From Microbacterium oxydans (GTDB lineage: Bacteria; Actinomycetota; Actinomycetes; Actinomycetales; Microbacteriaceae), in assembly GCF_000956525.1 (NCBI RefSeq), contig NZ_JYIW01000020.1:62001-126000 (forward strand): a stretch of 64,000 nucleotides of DNA, written 5' to 3'. The notes under the pieces were generated by a model that saw only the letters and a list, made by a program, of their open reading frames with translations, was not told where the DNA came from and made no database searches. The position numbers were made by a program, and so were the translations under genes. Shown piece after piece: positions 24,639-32,746 of the stretch; position 1 is the stretch's first letter; each line of letters opens with the position of its first letter.

Positions 24639-25619
24639 TCAGTACGCCAGGGAGCGGTCGACGGCCTCGAGGATGCGGTCGGCATCCGGGAGGTAGATGC
24701 CCTCGAGCTTCGCGGGCGGGAACGGGGTGTCGTAGCCGGACACCCGGAGCACCGGGGCTTCGAGTGCGTAGAAGGCGCGTTCCATGACGGTCGCGGCGAC
24801 CTCGCTGCCGATGCTCGTGAAGCCCTGGGCCTCCTGCGCGTAGACCATGCGCCCGGTCTTGCGCACCGAGTCGAGGATGGGCGCGTAGTCGATCGGCGAG
24901 AGCGAGCGCACGTCGACGACCTCGCAGCTGGTCCCCTCGGACTCGGCGAGCGCGGCCGCCTGCAGCAGGGTCGTGACCATCGCACCATGCCCGACGAGGG
25001 TGACGTCGGTACCGCGGCGCACCACCCGCGAGGCATGCAGCGCCGCCCCCGACGACTCGAGGTCGACCTCGCCCTTCTGCCAGTAGCGGCTCTTCGGCTC
25101 CATGAAGATCACGGGATCGTTCGAGGCGATGGCTTCCTGGATCATCCAGTACGCGTCGTTCGGCGTCGACGGCGACACCACACGCAGACCCGGCGTATGC
25201 GCGAAGTACGCCTCAGGGCTCTCCTGGTGGTGCTCGACGGCACCGATGTGCCCGCCGTACGGGATGCGGATGACGATCGGCAGACTCAGTCCGCCCTCGT
25301 GTCGGTTCGTGAGCTTCGCGAGCTGCGTGGTGATCTGGTCGAACGCCGGGAACACGAAGCCGTCGAACTGGATCTCGATGACGGGCCGGAAGCCGGTCAT
25401 CGCGAGTCCGATGGCGGTGCCGACGATGCCGGATTCCGCGAGCGGGGTGTCGAGCACTCGTCGCTCGCCGAAGTCGCGCTGCAGGTGCTCGGTCACGCGG
25501 AAGACTCCGCCGAGCTTGCCGATGTCCTCGCCCATGAGCAGGACCTTCGGGTCGTTCTCCATCGCCGCGCGCAGCCCGGCGTTCATCGCCTTGCTCAGCG
25601 GCATCGTCTCGAGCGTCAT
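24639..25619 (-). CDS. bkdB: 2-oxo acid dehydrogenase E1 beta subunit
   Basis: From ATG at 25619 the product is 326 residues. It starts TLETMPLSKAMNAGLRAAME and contains GEDIGKLGGVFRVTEHLQ, the conserved E1-beta transketolase pyrimidine-domain segment, and a transketolase C domain (VTLVGHGAMVTTLLQAAALA, then VRSLSPIDY). With E1-alpha it decarboxylates the 2-oxo acid and acylates lipoate. Its ATG overlaps the E1-alpha stop (ATGA), so translation is coupled. Repeat DNA separates it from bkdC. Confidence 0.92.
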   Translation of the reverse strand: MTLETMPLSKAMNAGLRAAMENDPKVLLMGEDIGKLGGVFRVTEHLQRDFGERRVLDTPLAESGIVGTAIGLAMTGFRPVIEIQFDGFVFPAFDQITTQLAKLTNRHEGGLSLPIVIRIPYGGHIGAVEHHQESPEAYFAHTPGLRVVSPSTPNDAYWMIQEAIASNDPVIFMEPKSRYWQKGEVDLESSGAALHASRVVRRGTDVTLVGHGAMVTTLLQAAALAESEGTSCEVVDVRSLSPIDYAPILDSVRKTGRMVYAQEAQGFTSIGSEVAATVMERAFYALEAPVLRVSGYDTPFPPAKLEGIYLPDADRILEAVDRSLAY

Positions 25620-26743
25620 GCCTGGCCTCCCTCGAACGATGCCTCGTAGCGCGCCTGCCACGCCTTCTGCTCCTCGATCAGCGGATGCGGATCGCTGTAG
25701 ACGTGGTCGAACATCCTCGAGACCGGCGGCGGGCCGAGCTCGACCGTGCGCGCACGCAGGTCCTCTGCGGCATCCGCGCCTTCCTCATCGACCTCGTCGA
25801 AGAAGGATGCCGAAGCTCCGCGCCCTTCGAGGAATGCACGCATGCGGGTGATCGGGTCGCGCAGCGCCCACGACTCCTCCTCGTCGTTGCCGCGGTACTT
25901 CGTCGGGTCGTCGCTCGTGGTGTGGGCGCCGAGCCGGTAGGTGACCGCTTCGATCGCCCGCGGTCCCTGACCCGAGCGGGCCTCGTCGAGTGCGATGCGC
26001 GAGACGGCGTAGCTGGCGAGCACGTCGTTGCCGTCGACGCGGACACTGGGGATGCCGTAACCGGCGCTGCGCTGCACCAGCGGCACGCGCGACTGCGTCG
26101 AGACCGGCACCGAGATCGCCCAGTGGTTGTTCTGCAGGAAGAAGACCGTCGGCGCCTGGTAGCTCGCCGCGAACACCATCGCCTCGTGCACATCGCCCTG
26201 GCTGGAGGCGCCGTCGCCGTAGTAGACGATGACGGCTTCGTCGCGGTCGAGGTCACCGGTACCGGAACGCCCATCGAACAGGCGGCCCATGGCGAAGCCC
26301 GTCGCGTGCAGCACCTGCGACCCGAGCACGAGCGTGTACAGCCTGGTGTTGCCGTTCTTCGGATCCGTCGGGTCCCAGCCGCCGTGCGAGACTCCGCGCA
26401 TCAGCTTGATGATGTCGACCGGATCGACACCGCGGATGCGCGTGACGGCGTGCTCGCGGTACGAGGGGAAGATCGTGTCCTGCGCGCGGGCGGCGCGACC
26501 CGAGCCGACCTGAGCGGCTTCCTGCCCGCGGCTCGGCGGCCACAGGGCGAGCTGCCCCTGACGCTGCAGATTGGTCGCCTGGGTATCGATGGCGCGGATG
26601 ACGGCCATGTCCCGGTAGAGCTGCTCGAGCTCCGCATCGCTGATCGCCTCGATCAACGGCAGATATCTCTCGGCAGCAGGACTGGGCGCGAAGCGGCCGT
26701 CCGCTTCCAGGACGCGGACGAGTTCAGTCTCTGGCGAGGTCAC
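25616..26743 (-). CDS. bkdA: 2-oxo acid dehydrogenase E1 alpha subunit
   Basis: A 375-residue TPP-dependent E1-alpha. The TPP/Mg motif GDGASSQGDVHEAMVFAASY begins at residue 176 and ends in NN (204-205). FPSYREHAVTRIRGVD (92-107) and RLGAHTTSDDPTKYR (about 270) are also family signatures. It is the first gene of the operon and overlaps bkdB. The substrate (branched-chain 2-oxo acids rather than pyruvate) is inferred from the usual use of AceE for pyruvate in actinobacteria; a pdhA label is the alternative. Confidence 0.92.
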   Translation of the reverse strand: MTSPETELVRVLEADGRFAPSPAAERYLPLIEAISDAELEQLYRDMAVIRAIDTQATNLQRQGQLALWPPSRGQEAAQVGSGRAARAQDTIFPSYREHAVTRIRGVDPVDIIKLMRGVSHGGWDPTDPKNGNTRLYTLVLGSQVLHATGFAMGRLFDGRSGTGDLDRDEAVIVYYGDGASSQGDVHEAMVFAASYQAPTVFFLQNNHWAISVPVSTQSRVPLVQRSAGYGIPSVRVDGNDVLASYAVSRIALDEARSGQGPRAIEAVTYRLGAHTTSDDPTKYRGNDEEESWALRDPITRMRAFLEGRGASASFFDEVDEEGADAAEDLRARTVELGPPPVSRMFDHVYSDPHPLIEEQKAWQARYEASFEGGQA

Positions 26744-26770
26744 CGTTCCACGCTATCCGAGGTTGGGCAC

Positions 26771-27871
26771 CTAGGGCTGGAGGGTGCGCACAATGGATCC
26801 CGAAACCTGTAGGACCTTGTCCACGGATTCATGCTCCCCGACGGATATGCGGATGCCGTCGCCCGAGAACGGCCGCACGATGAGGTCACCCTCGACGAAG
26901 GCGGCCGCCGCCTCGTCGGTGCGGTCGCCGGTCGGCAGCCAGACGAAGTTGCCCTGCGCATCGGGCACATCCCAGCCCTGCGCGCGGAGCCCCTCGACCA
27001 GCACCGTGCGACGTTCGACGATCGCCGCGACCCGTTCGAGCAGCTCGGCCTCGGCGTCGAGGCTCGCGATCGCCGCATTCTCGGCTGCCGAGGTGACGGA
27101 GAGCGGGATGCCGGTGGTGCGCGCGGCATCCAGCACCTTCTCGTGCCCGATCGCATAGCCGACGCGGAGCCCGGCGAGCCCGTAGGCCTTCGAGAACGTG
27201 CGCAGCACGACGACATTCGGATGCCGCTCGAAGATGCGCTCTTCGAGACCGTTCACCGCGTCGGGGGCAGTGACGAATTCGCCATATGCCTCATCGAGAA
27301 TGATCAGGACGTCGGCGGGGACGCGCTCGACGAAGGCCGCGAACTCGGCGCTCGTGACGATCGGCCCGGTCGGGTTGTTGGGGGTGCACACGATGATCGC
27401 CCGGGTGCGGTCGGTGACGGCATCGGCCATCGCATCGAGATCGTGGCGTCCCCCGCTGTTGGGCCCCTCAACCTGTCGAAGGGGCACCTGCACGCCGGTC
27501 GCTCCGGCGACGAGCGGGAGGCTCGGGTATGCCTCGAACGAGCGCCAGGCGTAGATGACCTCGTCGCCGACGGACGATGTGGCGAGGATCAGCTGGTGCA
27601 GGATCGACACGCTCCCCGAGGCGACGTGCACCTCGTCGGGGCGGACGCCGTAGCGAGCACCGAGTCGTTCGCGCAGACGGCCGGCAGTGGCATCCGGGTA
27701 CCGGTTGATCGGTGTGATGTGCGTGAGCGCCTCGACGACCGAGGGGAGCGGGTCGAAGGGGTTCTCGTTGCTGGACAGCTTGAACGCGTCCGGACCCGCC
27801 GGCTTGCCCTGGCGGTACGGCGCGAGTGCGGCGATGGCGGGGCGGATGCGGGGCAGGATCTCGTCGGTCAC
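26771..27871 (-). CDS. pat: Aromatic/histidinol-phosphate aminotransferase
   Basis: A 366-residue class I/II PLP enzyme. [20 protein letters not shown] and NRYPD at the N-terminus, [25 protein letters not shown] and the PLP lysine in [17 protein letters not shown] (K228) match actinobacterial Pat (HisC-like) closely. Pat transaminates phenylpyruvate and related 2-oxo acids. Residues 130-137 come from a palindromic repeat (27461-27484) that appears as a short extra loop relative to typical Pat proteins. It lies upstream of the bkd operon on the same strand. Confidence 0.88.
   Translation of the reverse strand: MTDEILPRIRPAIAALAPYRQGKPAGPDAFKLSSNENPFDPLPSVVEALTHITPINRYPDATAGRLRERLGARYGVRPDEVHVASGSVSILHQLILATSSVGDEVIYAWRSFEAYPSLPLVAGATGVQVPLRQVEGPNSGGRHDLDAMADAVTDRTRAIIVCTPNNPTGPIVTSAEFAAFVERVPADVLIILDEAYGEFVTAPDAVNGLEERIFERHPNVVVLRTFSKAYGLAGLRVGYAIGHEKVLDAARTTGIPLSVTSAAENAAIASLDAEAELLERVAAIVERRTVLVEGLRAQGWDVPDAQGNFVWLPTGDRTDEAAAAFVEGDLIVRPFSGDGIRISVGEHESVDKVLQVSGSIVRTLQP
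27461..27484. repeat. CTTCGACAGG-family repeat inside pat
   Basis: GGGCCCCTCAACCTGTCGAAG plus GGG matches the consensus of the intergenic repeats with few changes. It is read in frame as part of a surface loop of Pat. Confidence 0.65.
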
Positions 27872-27947
27872 GTGATGAGTCTACGAGCTGGGGTCCGCGG
27901 CGAACGCGGAATCTCGCGCTGTCTGAGCGCGGGGAGAGGAGTGTTGG

Positions 27948-27960
27948 TACCATTCTGGTA
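27948..27960. promoter_or_regulatory. Palindromic operator at the antitoxin start
   Basis: TACCA-TTC-TGGTA is a perfect 5-base-arm palindrome touching the ATG of the ribbon-helix-helix gene. Antitoxins of this kind usually repress their own promoter, so this is the likely autoregulatory site. It is a sequence observation plus an analogy. Confidence 0.5.
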
Positions 27961-28166
27961 TGGCTATGACCGTACGACTTCCCGAAGAGCTCGATGCGCA
28001 ACTCGAGGCGATCGCGCGTGCGCGACACACGTCGAAGCACGCAATCCTCATCGAAGCGGCGACGAGGTTCGCGAACAGCGAGACGAAGACCGACCGTGTG
28101 CTCTCGATCGCCGCTGGGATCACCGAGCGATACGCCGACACGATCAAGCGCCTCGAGGACGCCTGA
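27960..28166 (+). CDS. Ribbon-helix-helix antitoxin
   Basis: A 68-residue RHH protein: MTVRLPEELDAQLEAIARAR followed by SKHAILIEAATRF gives the N-terminal strand and the two helices, with an acidic C-terminal tail for toxin binding. It precedes a Doc-like toxin by three bases. A purine-rich stretch at 27931-27940 is 20 bases from the first ATG; the second ATG (27966) is an alternative start. Confidence 0.85.
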   Translation: MAMTVRLPEELDAQLEAIARARHTSKHAILIEAATRFANSETKTDRVLSIAAGITERYADTIKRLEDA

Positions 28167-28169
28167 CGC

Positions 28170-28535
28170 GTGGCGACGGAGTTCATCGAACCGGAGCAGG
28201 CGCTCTCCCTCATCGCCGTGCTGGGACTGCACGTGCGCGACGAAGGCCTGCTGTTCTCCGCTCTCGCCAGGCCATCCGCCGGGATGTTCGGCACCGACGC
28301 GTATCCGACGTTCGAGGAGAAGGCCGCATCGCTCATCAGCTCCGTCGCGCAGAACCGCGCGCTGTTCGACGGCAACAAGCGGATCGCGCTCTACCTGACG
28401 TTCATCTTCATCGAGCTGAACGGCTACGAACTGACGTTCACGAATGATGAGGCGTTCGATCTGGTCCTCGATGTGGCTCAGAGCCGCCTCGATCTGCAGG
28501 AGATCGCTGACATCATCGCGGCGCACATCCGCTGA
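28170..28535 (+). CDS. doc: Doc/Fic-like toxin, His position substituted
   Basis: A 121-residue Doc-family protein from GTG at 28170. The Fic core SSVAQNRALFDGNKRIALYL matches HxFxD(G/A)NKR, but Arg63 stands where the catalytic His is normally found; Asp67, Asn69, Lys70 and Arg71 are kept. Doc normally phosphorylates EF-Tu and its His is required. The substitution suggests reduced or altered activity. It forms a two-gene toxin-antitoxin unit with the RHH gene. Confidence 0.85.
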   Translation: MATEFIEPEQALSLIAVLGLHVRDEGLLFSALARPSAGMFGTDAYPTFEEKAASLISSVAQNRALFDGNKRIALYLTFIFIELNGYELTFTNDEAFDLVLDVAQSRLDLQEIADIIAAHIR

Positions 28536-28588
28536 GCCGCACCGGAGCCGCTGACAGATCGAGTCGATCGTGGAAGACTGGGCGCACC

Positions 28589-28993
28589 ATGCGCTTCATC
28601 ATCCGAGTCGTCGTCAACGCGTTCGCCCTCTGGGTCGTGACGCTGATCCCCGCCCTGCAGGTCGTGATCATCGCCTTCCCCCCTGGGGAGACGCTGCAGC
28701 TGGTCCTCACGCTGCTCGCGGTCGCCGCGATCTTCGCACTCGTGAACACGATCATCGGCACGGTCGTGAAGATCGTCGCGTTCCCGCTCTACATCCTCAC
28801 CCTCGGTCTGATCGGGTTCGTGATCAACGGGTTCCTGTTGTGGTTGACCGCATGGATCACGAGCGGCTTCGGTTGGGGACTGACCGTCGGTGACTTCTGG
28901 TGGGGCGTCCTCGCGGCGATCATCATCTCGCTGATCAACGGTGTCTTCGGATTCATCCTGCGTCCGCAGAGCAAGAAGCCGCGTCGCGACTGA
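28589..28993 (+). CDS. Phage holin family IV-type membrane protein
   Basis: A 134-residue protein with four membrane helices: residues about 5-30 (VVVNAFALWVVTLIPALQVV), 37-58, 62-85 (VAFPLYILTLGLIGFVINGF) and 100-125. The FPLYILTLGL and 'NG..L' segments are typical of the PF04020 holin-like family, widespread in bacterial chromosomes and usually not phage lysis proteins. It is a single gene with a small hairpin at 28990-29006 after it. Confidence 0.8.
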   Translation: MRFIIRVVVNAFALWVVTLIPALQVVIIAFPPGETLQLVLTLLAVAAIFALVNTIIGTVVKIVAFPLYILTLGLIGFVINGFLLWLTAWITSGFGWGLTVGDFWWGVLAAIIISLINGVFGFILRPQSKKPRRD

Positions 28994-29002
28994 GCGCACG
29001 GC

Positions 29003-30283
29003 TCAGCCCGTCCGCTCAGCACGGAACTCGGTCGAGGTGATGTCGACCGCACCGTCGAGCTCGGCCCACTGCTCATCGAGCGCCTCCAAGCGCCGGTCGC
29101 CCGAGTCGTCGACCAGCTCCGCGGTCTCGAGGTAGGCATCCATCTGATGCGGAGCGAGCGCGAGATCCTGCAGGCCTCGGCTCGGATCGCCGACCCGCTC
29201 GGCCGTGAAGCTGTCGGGCGAACCAGTGCCCGCCGGCGAACCGCCCCCGGCGAGCGACGAGACGACATCGTCGGTGTGCCGCAGCTGGATCAGCAGCTGG
29301 TCGTCGCCCAGCGCCGGCTCCACCGGACTGCCCGCCGTGAGCTGCACCCGCACGTCGTAGCCGCTCTCCATGGCGAGGTGCGCGGTGATGATCCCGCCCT
29401 GCGAGTGGGCGACTGCATCCACCCGGTCCCCCGGCTCTGCGCCGGCGGCCTCCAACGCGTCGAGGGTCGCCTGATACGACGCCGAGGTCTCGCCGGTGTA
29501 CAGCTGCAGGTTCGAGCGCATGTCCCACGGCTGCGAGCCGCCGACCGCCAGTGACTGCGAGCCCTTCACATATGCGATGAACTGTCGGCTGCCGTCCGGC
29601 AGGGTGTAGCGCTCCACCTTCACCTGCGCGCCCGGCGCGGTCGGCAGCCGGGCGAACGCGCCGGCCAGACTCGTCGGAGGCCCATCCGGGGTGCTGGTGC
29701 GCACCGCAGCGACCGACACGGCATCCGCCGTTCCCCGCAGCCTCGCACCCGGGCGCAGCGTGCCGAGCCCGGACAGCAGGGCGGCGCTCGCCCCACCCAT
29801 GAGGAACGGGGTCATCAGCCCACCGGGATCGAACTGGCTGTCGAGCCCCTCGAAGCGTCGGTCCTTCCAGTCGGCGATCAGCCACTCCGACATGCCATCG
29901 AGGCGCGGATCGGACGCGAGCAGCCGATCGAGCCGAGCCTGCACGGCATCCGCGGCCGCACCGCCGACCAGGCGGAGGGAATCGGCCTCCGCCCGCAGCT
30001 CGACCACCTCGTAGACGTCGGCCATCAGCAGGGTCCCCGCGCCGGCATCGCGGGTCTGTTCGCACACGCCGCCGATCCGCTCCCCGCCGGCTGCGAGTGC
30101 CGCGAGGTCGACCGCTCCCCCGAAACCGCCGGCGTCGACGATGAAACCGTGCGCCCTGCGCACCGCCGCCCACGCGTCATCGAATCCCGTGGCCAGCATC
30201 GCGAGCCGATGGCCCACATCGCGCAGCGCTTCCGTGTCGACGGCGATCGCCCCGCCATGACGGATGTCGAGGTCGTCGCTCAC
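29003..30283 (-). CDS. Alpha/beta hydrolase with helical N-terminus
   Basis: From GTG at 30283 the product is 426 residues. Residues about 1-130 are helical with Ala/Gly-rich stretches (VDTEALRDVGHRLAMLATGF), resembling WXG/LXG-type secretion-associated helices. The rest is a lipase-like alpha/beta hydrolase with nucleophile motif VDAVAHSQGGIITAHLAMES. Serine is in AHSQGG; the Asp and His are probably in the late RHTDDVVS and DLALAPHQMD. The GTG overlaps the TGA of the small helical gene upstream (GTGA), so the two are coupled. A secreted or surface lipase fed by the partner is an inference. Confidence 0.75.
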   Translation of the reverse strand: MSDDLDIRHGGAIAVDTEALRDVGHRLAMLATGFDDAWAAVRRAHGFIVDAGGFGGAVDLAALAAGGERIGGVCEQTRDAGAGTLLMADVYEVVELRAEADSLRLVGGAAADAVQARLDRLLASDPRLDGMSEWLIADWKDRRFEGLDSQFDPGGLMTPFLMGGASAALLSGLGTLRPGARLRGTADAVSVAAVRTSTPDGPPTSLAGAFARLPTAPGAQVKVERYTLPDGSRQFIAYVKGSQSLAVGGSQPWDMRSNLQLYTGETSASYQATLDALEAAGAEPGDRVDAVAHSQGGIITAHLAMESGYDVRVQLTAGSPVEPALGDDQLLIQLRHTDDVVSSLAGGGSPAGTGSPDSFTAERVGDPSRGLQDLALAPHQMDAYLETAELVDDSGDRRLEALDEQWAELDGAVDITSTEFRAERTG

Positions 30284-30543
30284 AGCACGCCAGCCCTGTC
30301 GAGCTCGTCGGATCGGATCTGCAGCTCGCCGAGCTCGTGCTCGGCGGCGACCCGAAGCGCCACGATCCTGTCCTGCAGCGCCCGCACGCCATCCGCTTCC
30401 CAGGCGGTGTCGACCACGAGACCCGCCAGCACTGCGGACGCGTCTTCGACGATCTCGATCGCGGTGCGGAGCTCGCGCGCCGCACAGAACCAGGTCCAGA
30501 CGTCGTCCGAGGTGCTGGCCTCGGCCATGAAGAAGGAGTGCAT
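30280..30543 (-). CDS. Small helical partner protein (WXG-like)
   Basis: An 87-residue helical protein (EASTSDDVWTWFCAARELRT, then WEADGVRALQDRIVALRVAA). The size and two-helix layout with Trp recall WXG100-type proteins, although the exact WxG is not present (VWTW). It overlaps the hydrolase gene by four bases and is the first gene of the pair. ATG at 30543 or 30528 could be the start. Confidence 0.6.
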   Translation of the reverse strand: MHSFFMAEASTSDDVWTWFCAARELRTAIEIVEDASAVLAGLVVDTAWEADGVRALQDRIVALRVAAEHELGELQIRSDELDRAGVL

Positions 30544-30680
30544 GCGTCCAGCATCCGCGGCCCGGAGCACCTGACGACGGGTCCGCGACGGGCGCCGTGG
30601 ACCGACGGCGGAGAAGATTTTCCGTGCAGGAGGAGTCACTGGAACTGTGCAGGATCGCCGACTCCAGGCAGAATGGGTGA

Positions 30681-31193
30681 GTGACAGCCACGGATCCCTT
30701 TCGCGTGATCTTCGTGTGCACGGGAAACATCTGCAGATCACCGATGGCCGAAGTGGTCTTCCGCGATCTCGCAGAACGCCAGGGACTCGGCTCGCGGATC
30801 GTCTCACGCAGCGCCGGCACCGGCGACTGGCATCTGGGCGAACGCGCCGATCACCGCACGATCGACTCGCTCGCGCGTCGCGGCTACGACGGTTCGCAGC
30901 ATCGCGCGCGGCAGTTCACGCTGGCCTCGTTCGCCGACAACGACCTGGTCGTCGCGCTGGACCGCACGCACGAGCGGATCCTGCGCGAATGGGCGTCCGA
31001 CGAGGATCAGGAGGGCAAGGTCACGCTGCTGCTGGCCTTCGACCCGGATGCGTCGACGCACGACGTGCCCGATCCCTACTACGCCGGCACGGAAATGTTC
31101 GATTCGGTGCTCGGTATGATTGAGGCGGCGACCAGAGGCCTGTTCCGACAGCTCGAACCCGCACTGCGTCTCCCCCGCACCCCCCGCATCTGA
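30681..31193 (+). CDS. Low-molecular-weight protein-tyrosine phosphatase
   Basis: A 170-residue LMW-PTP from GTG at 30681. The P-loop CTGNICRS is at residues 13-20, with the general-acid motif DVPDPYYAG near 130. These enzymes remove phosphate from tyrosine via a cysteinyl-phosphate. It is upstream of purB on the same strand, with 23 bases between them. Confidence 0.9.
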   Translation: MTATDPFRVIFVCTGNICRSPMAEVVFRDLAERQGLGSRIVSRSAGTGDWHLGERADHRTIDSLARRGYDGSQHRARQFTLASFADNDLVVALDRTHERILREWASDEDQEGKVTLLLAFDPDASTHDVPDPYYAGTEMFDSVLGMIEAATRGLFRQLEPALRLPRTPRI

Positions 31194-31216
31194 CGGGCCC
31201 GATCAGGAGGACTCCC

Positions 31217-32599
31217 CTGACTTTCCAGCCTTCGCTTCCGCCGCAGCCCCTGAGCCCGCTGGACGGACGCTACCGCGCCTCCGTGGCAGGACTCGCCGAC
31301 TTCCTCTCCGAGGCCGGACTCAACCGCGCCAGGGTCGAGGTCGAGGTCGAGTGGCTGATCGCCCTCACCGACCGCTCGCTGTTCGAGACCTCCCCGCTGT
31401 CGGATGCCGACAAGGAGCGCCTCCGCGCCCTGTACCGCGACTTCGGGCAGGCCGAGATCGACTGGCTCGCCGAGAAGGAAGCCGTCACCCAGCACGACGT
31501 GAAGGCCATCGAGTACCTCGTGCGCGACCGCCTCTCGACGCTCGGCCTCGACTCGATCGCCGAGCTCACCCACTTCGCGTGCACGAGCGAGGACATCAAC
31601 TCCGCCTCCTACGCGCTCACCGTGAAGCGCGCGGTCGAAGAGGTCTGGCTGCCCGGCCTCGACACGGTCATCGCGAAGCTGCGCGAGCTCGCCGTCGAGC
31701 ACGCCGACGCCCCGATGCTCTCCCGCACGCACGGACAGCCCGCGACGCCCTCGACCATGGGCAAGGAGATCGCCGTGTTCGCGTGGCGTCTCGAGCGCGT
31801 TCGCGCCCAGATCGCGGCATCCGACTACCTGGCCAAGTTCTCCGGCGCGACCGGCACCTGGTCGGCACACCTCGCAGCCGACCCCGACGCCGACTGGCCC
31901 ACGATCGCCCGCGAGTACATCGAAGGCCTCGGACTCGGCTTCAACCTGCTCACCACGCAGATCGAGTCGCACGACTGGCAGGTCGAGCTCTACGACCGCA
32001 TCCGTCACGCCGGCGGCATCCTGCACAACCTCGCGACCGACATCTGGACCTACATCTCGCTCGGCTACTTCGCGCAGATCCCGGTGGCCGGAGCGACCGG
32101 CTCATCGACGATGCCGCACAAGATCAACCCGATCCGCTTCGAGAACGCCGAGGCCAACCTCGAGATCTCCGGCGCCCTGCTCGCCTCGCTCGGCCAGACG
32201 CTCGTCACCAGCCGCCTGCAGCGCGACCTCACCGACTCGACCACGCAGCGCAACATCGGCGTGGCGTTCGGCCACTCGCTGCTCGCACTCGACAACCTGC
32301 GCCGCGGCCTCAACGCGATCTCGCTGTCGCGCGACGTGCTGCTGGCCGACCTCGACGTGAACTGGGAGGTGCTCGCCGAGGCGATTCAGACCGTCATCCG
32401 CGCCGAGGTCGTCGCCGGACGCTCGACGATCACCGACCCCTATGCGCTGCTCAAGGAACTCACGCGCGGACACCGCGTCGGTGCAGCCGACCTCGCCGCC
32501 TTCGTGGAGACGCTCGAGATCGGCGATGCTGCGAAGCAGCGCCTCCTCGCGCTGACGCCGGCGACGTACACGGGCATCGCGGAGCAACTCGCGCGCTGA
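31217..32599 (+). CDS. purB: Adenylosuccinate lyase, apparent CTG start
   Basis: A 460-residue PurB if translation begins at CTG 31217. An AGGAGGA site (31205-31211) lies five bases upstream of that CTG, and the N-terminus then reads TFQPSLPPQPLSPLDGRYRA, including the conserved SPLDGRY substrate-binding segment. The first GTG (31283) would delete SPLDGRY. The fold signature GSSTMPHKINPIRFENAEAN is complete (the SxxMPxKxNP lyase loop). It releases fumarate from SAICAR and adenylosuccinate in purine synthesis. Either the start is a genuine CTG or an ATG carries one base change or error. Confidence 0.92.
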   Translation: MTFQPSLPPQPLSPLDGRYRASVAGLADFLSEAGLNRARVEVEVEWLIALTDRSLFETSPLSDADKERLRALYRDFGQAEIDWLAEKEAVTQHDVKAIEYLVRDRLSTLGLDSIAELTHFACTSEDINSASYALTVKRAVEEVWLPGLDTVIAKLRELAVEHADAPMLSRTHGQPATPSTMGKEIAVFAWRLERVRAQIAASDYLAKFSGATGTWSAHLAADPDADWPTIAREYIEGLGLGFNLLTTQIESHDWQVELYDRIRHAGGILHNLATDIWTYISLGYFAQIPVAGATGSSTMPHKINPIRFENAEANLEISGALLASLGQTLVTSRLQRDLTDSTTQRNIGVAFGHSLLALDNLRRGLNAISLSRDVLLADLDVNWEVLAEAIQTVIRAEVVAGRSTITDPYALLKELTRGHRVGAADLAAFVETLEIGDAAKQRLLALTPATYTGIAEQLAR

Positions 32600-32627
32600 C
32601 CCGCGCCGCCTGGCGCGCCGGTCGCGC

Positions 32628-32724
32628 GTTCACAATTCAGCAAGACCGCGCCGACGCACGCTGACGTCCGCGCGATCCCGCGGCGCCGACCGCTCTCCGG
32701 GACCGTTCTTGCTGAATTGTGAAC
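32628..32724. repeat. 97-bp palindromic element, copy 1
   Basis: A 21-base arm at 32628-32648 (core TTCACAATTCAGCAAGA) pairs with 32704-32724 with one mismatch, leaving a 55-base GC-rich loop. It sits between the convergent purB and MFS genes. A second copy with the same arms is at 45564-45661. It could fold as a long hairpin and serve as a bidirectional terminator, or be a small mobile palindrome. Confidence 0.85.
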
Positions 32725-32746
32725 GGCCGAACGCACGGCGCCGCGG

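Noticed and set aside
24627..25649. Long plus-strand frame opposite bkdB
   Set aside because: Antisense shadow of the E1-beta gene; Arg/Asp/His-rich with no family features.
25685..26812. Long plus-strand frame opposite bkdA
   Set aside because: Mirror of the third codon positions of a real gene; no motif.
28589..28993. Prophage marker because of the holin-family name
   Set aside because: PF04020 proteins are common chromosomal membrane proteins and no phage structural genes are nearby.
28990..29006. Short CTGAGC/GCTCAG hairpin after the holin-like gene
   Set aside because: Six-base stem only; may be a weak terminator but not supported enough to list.
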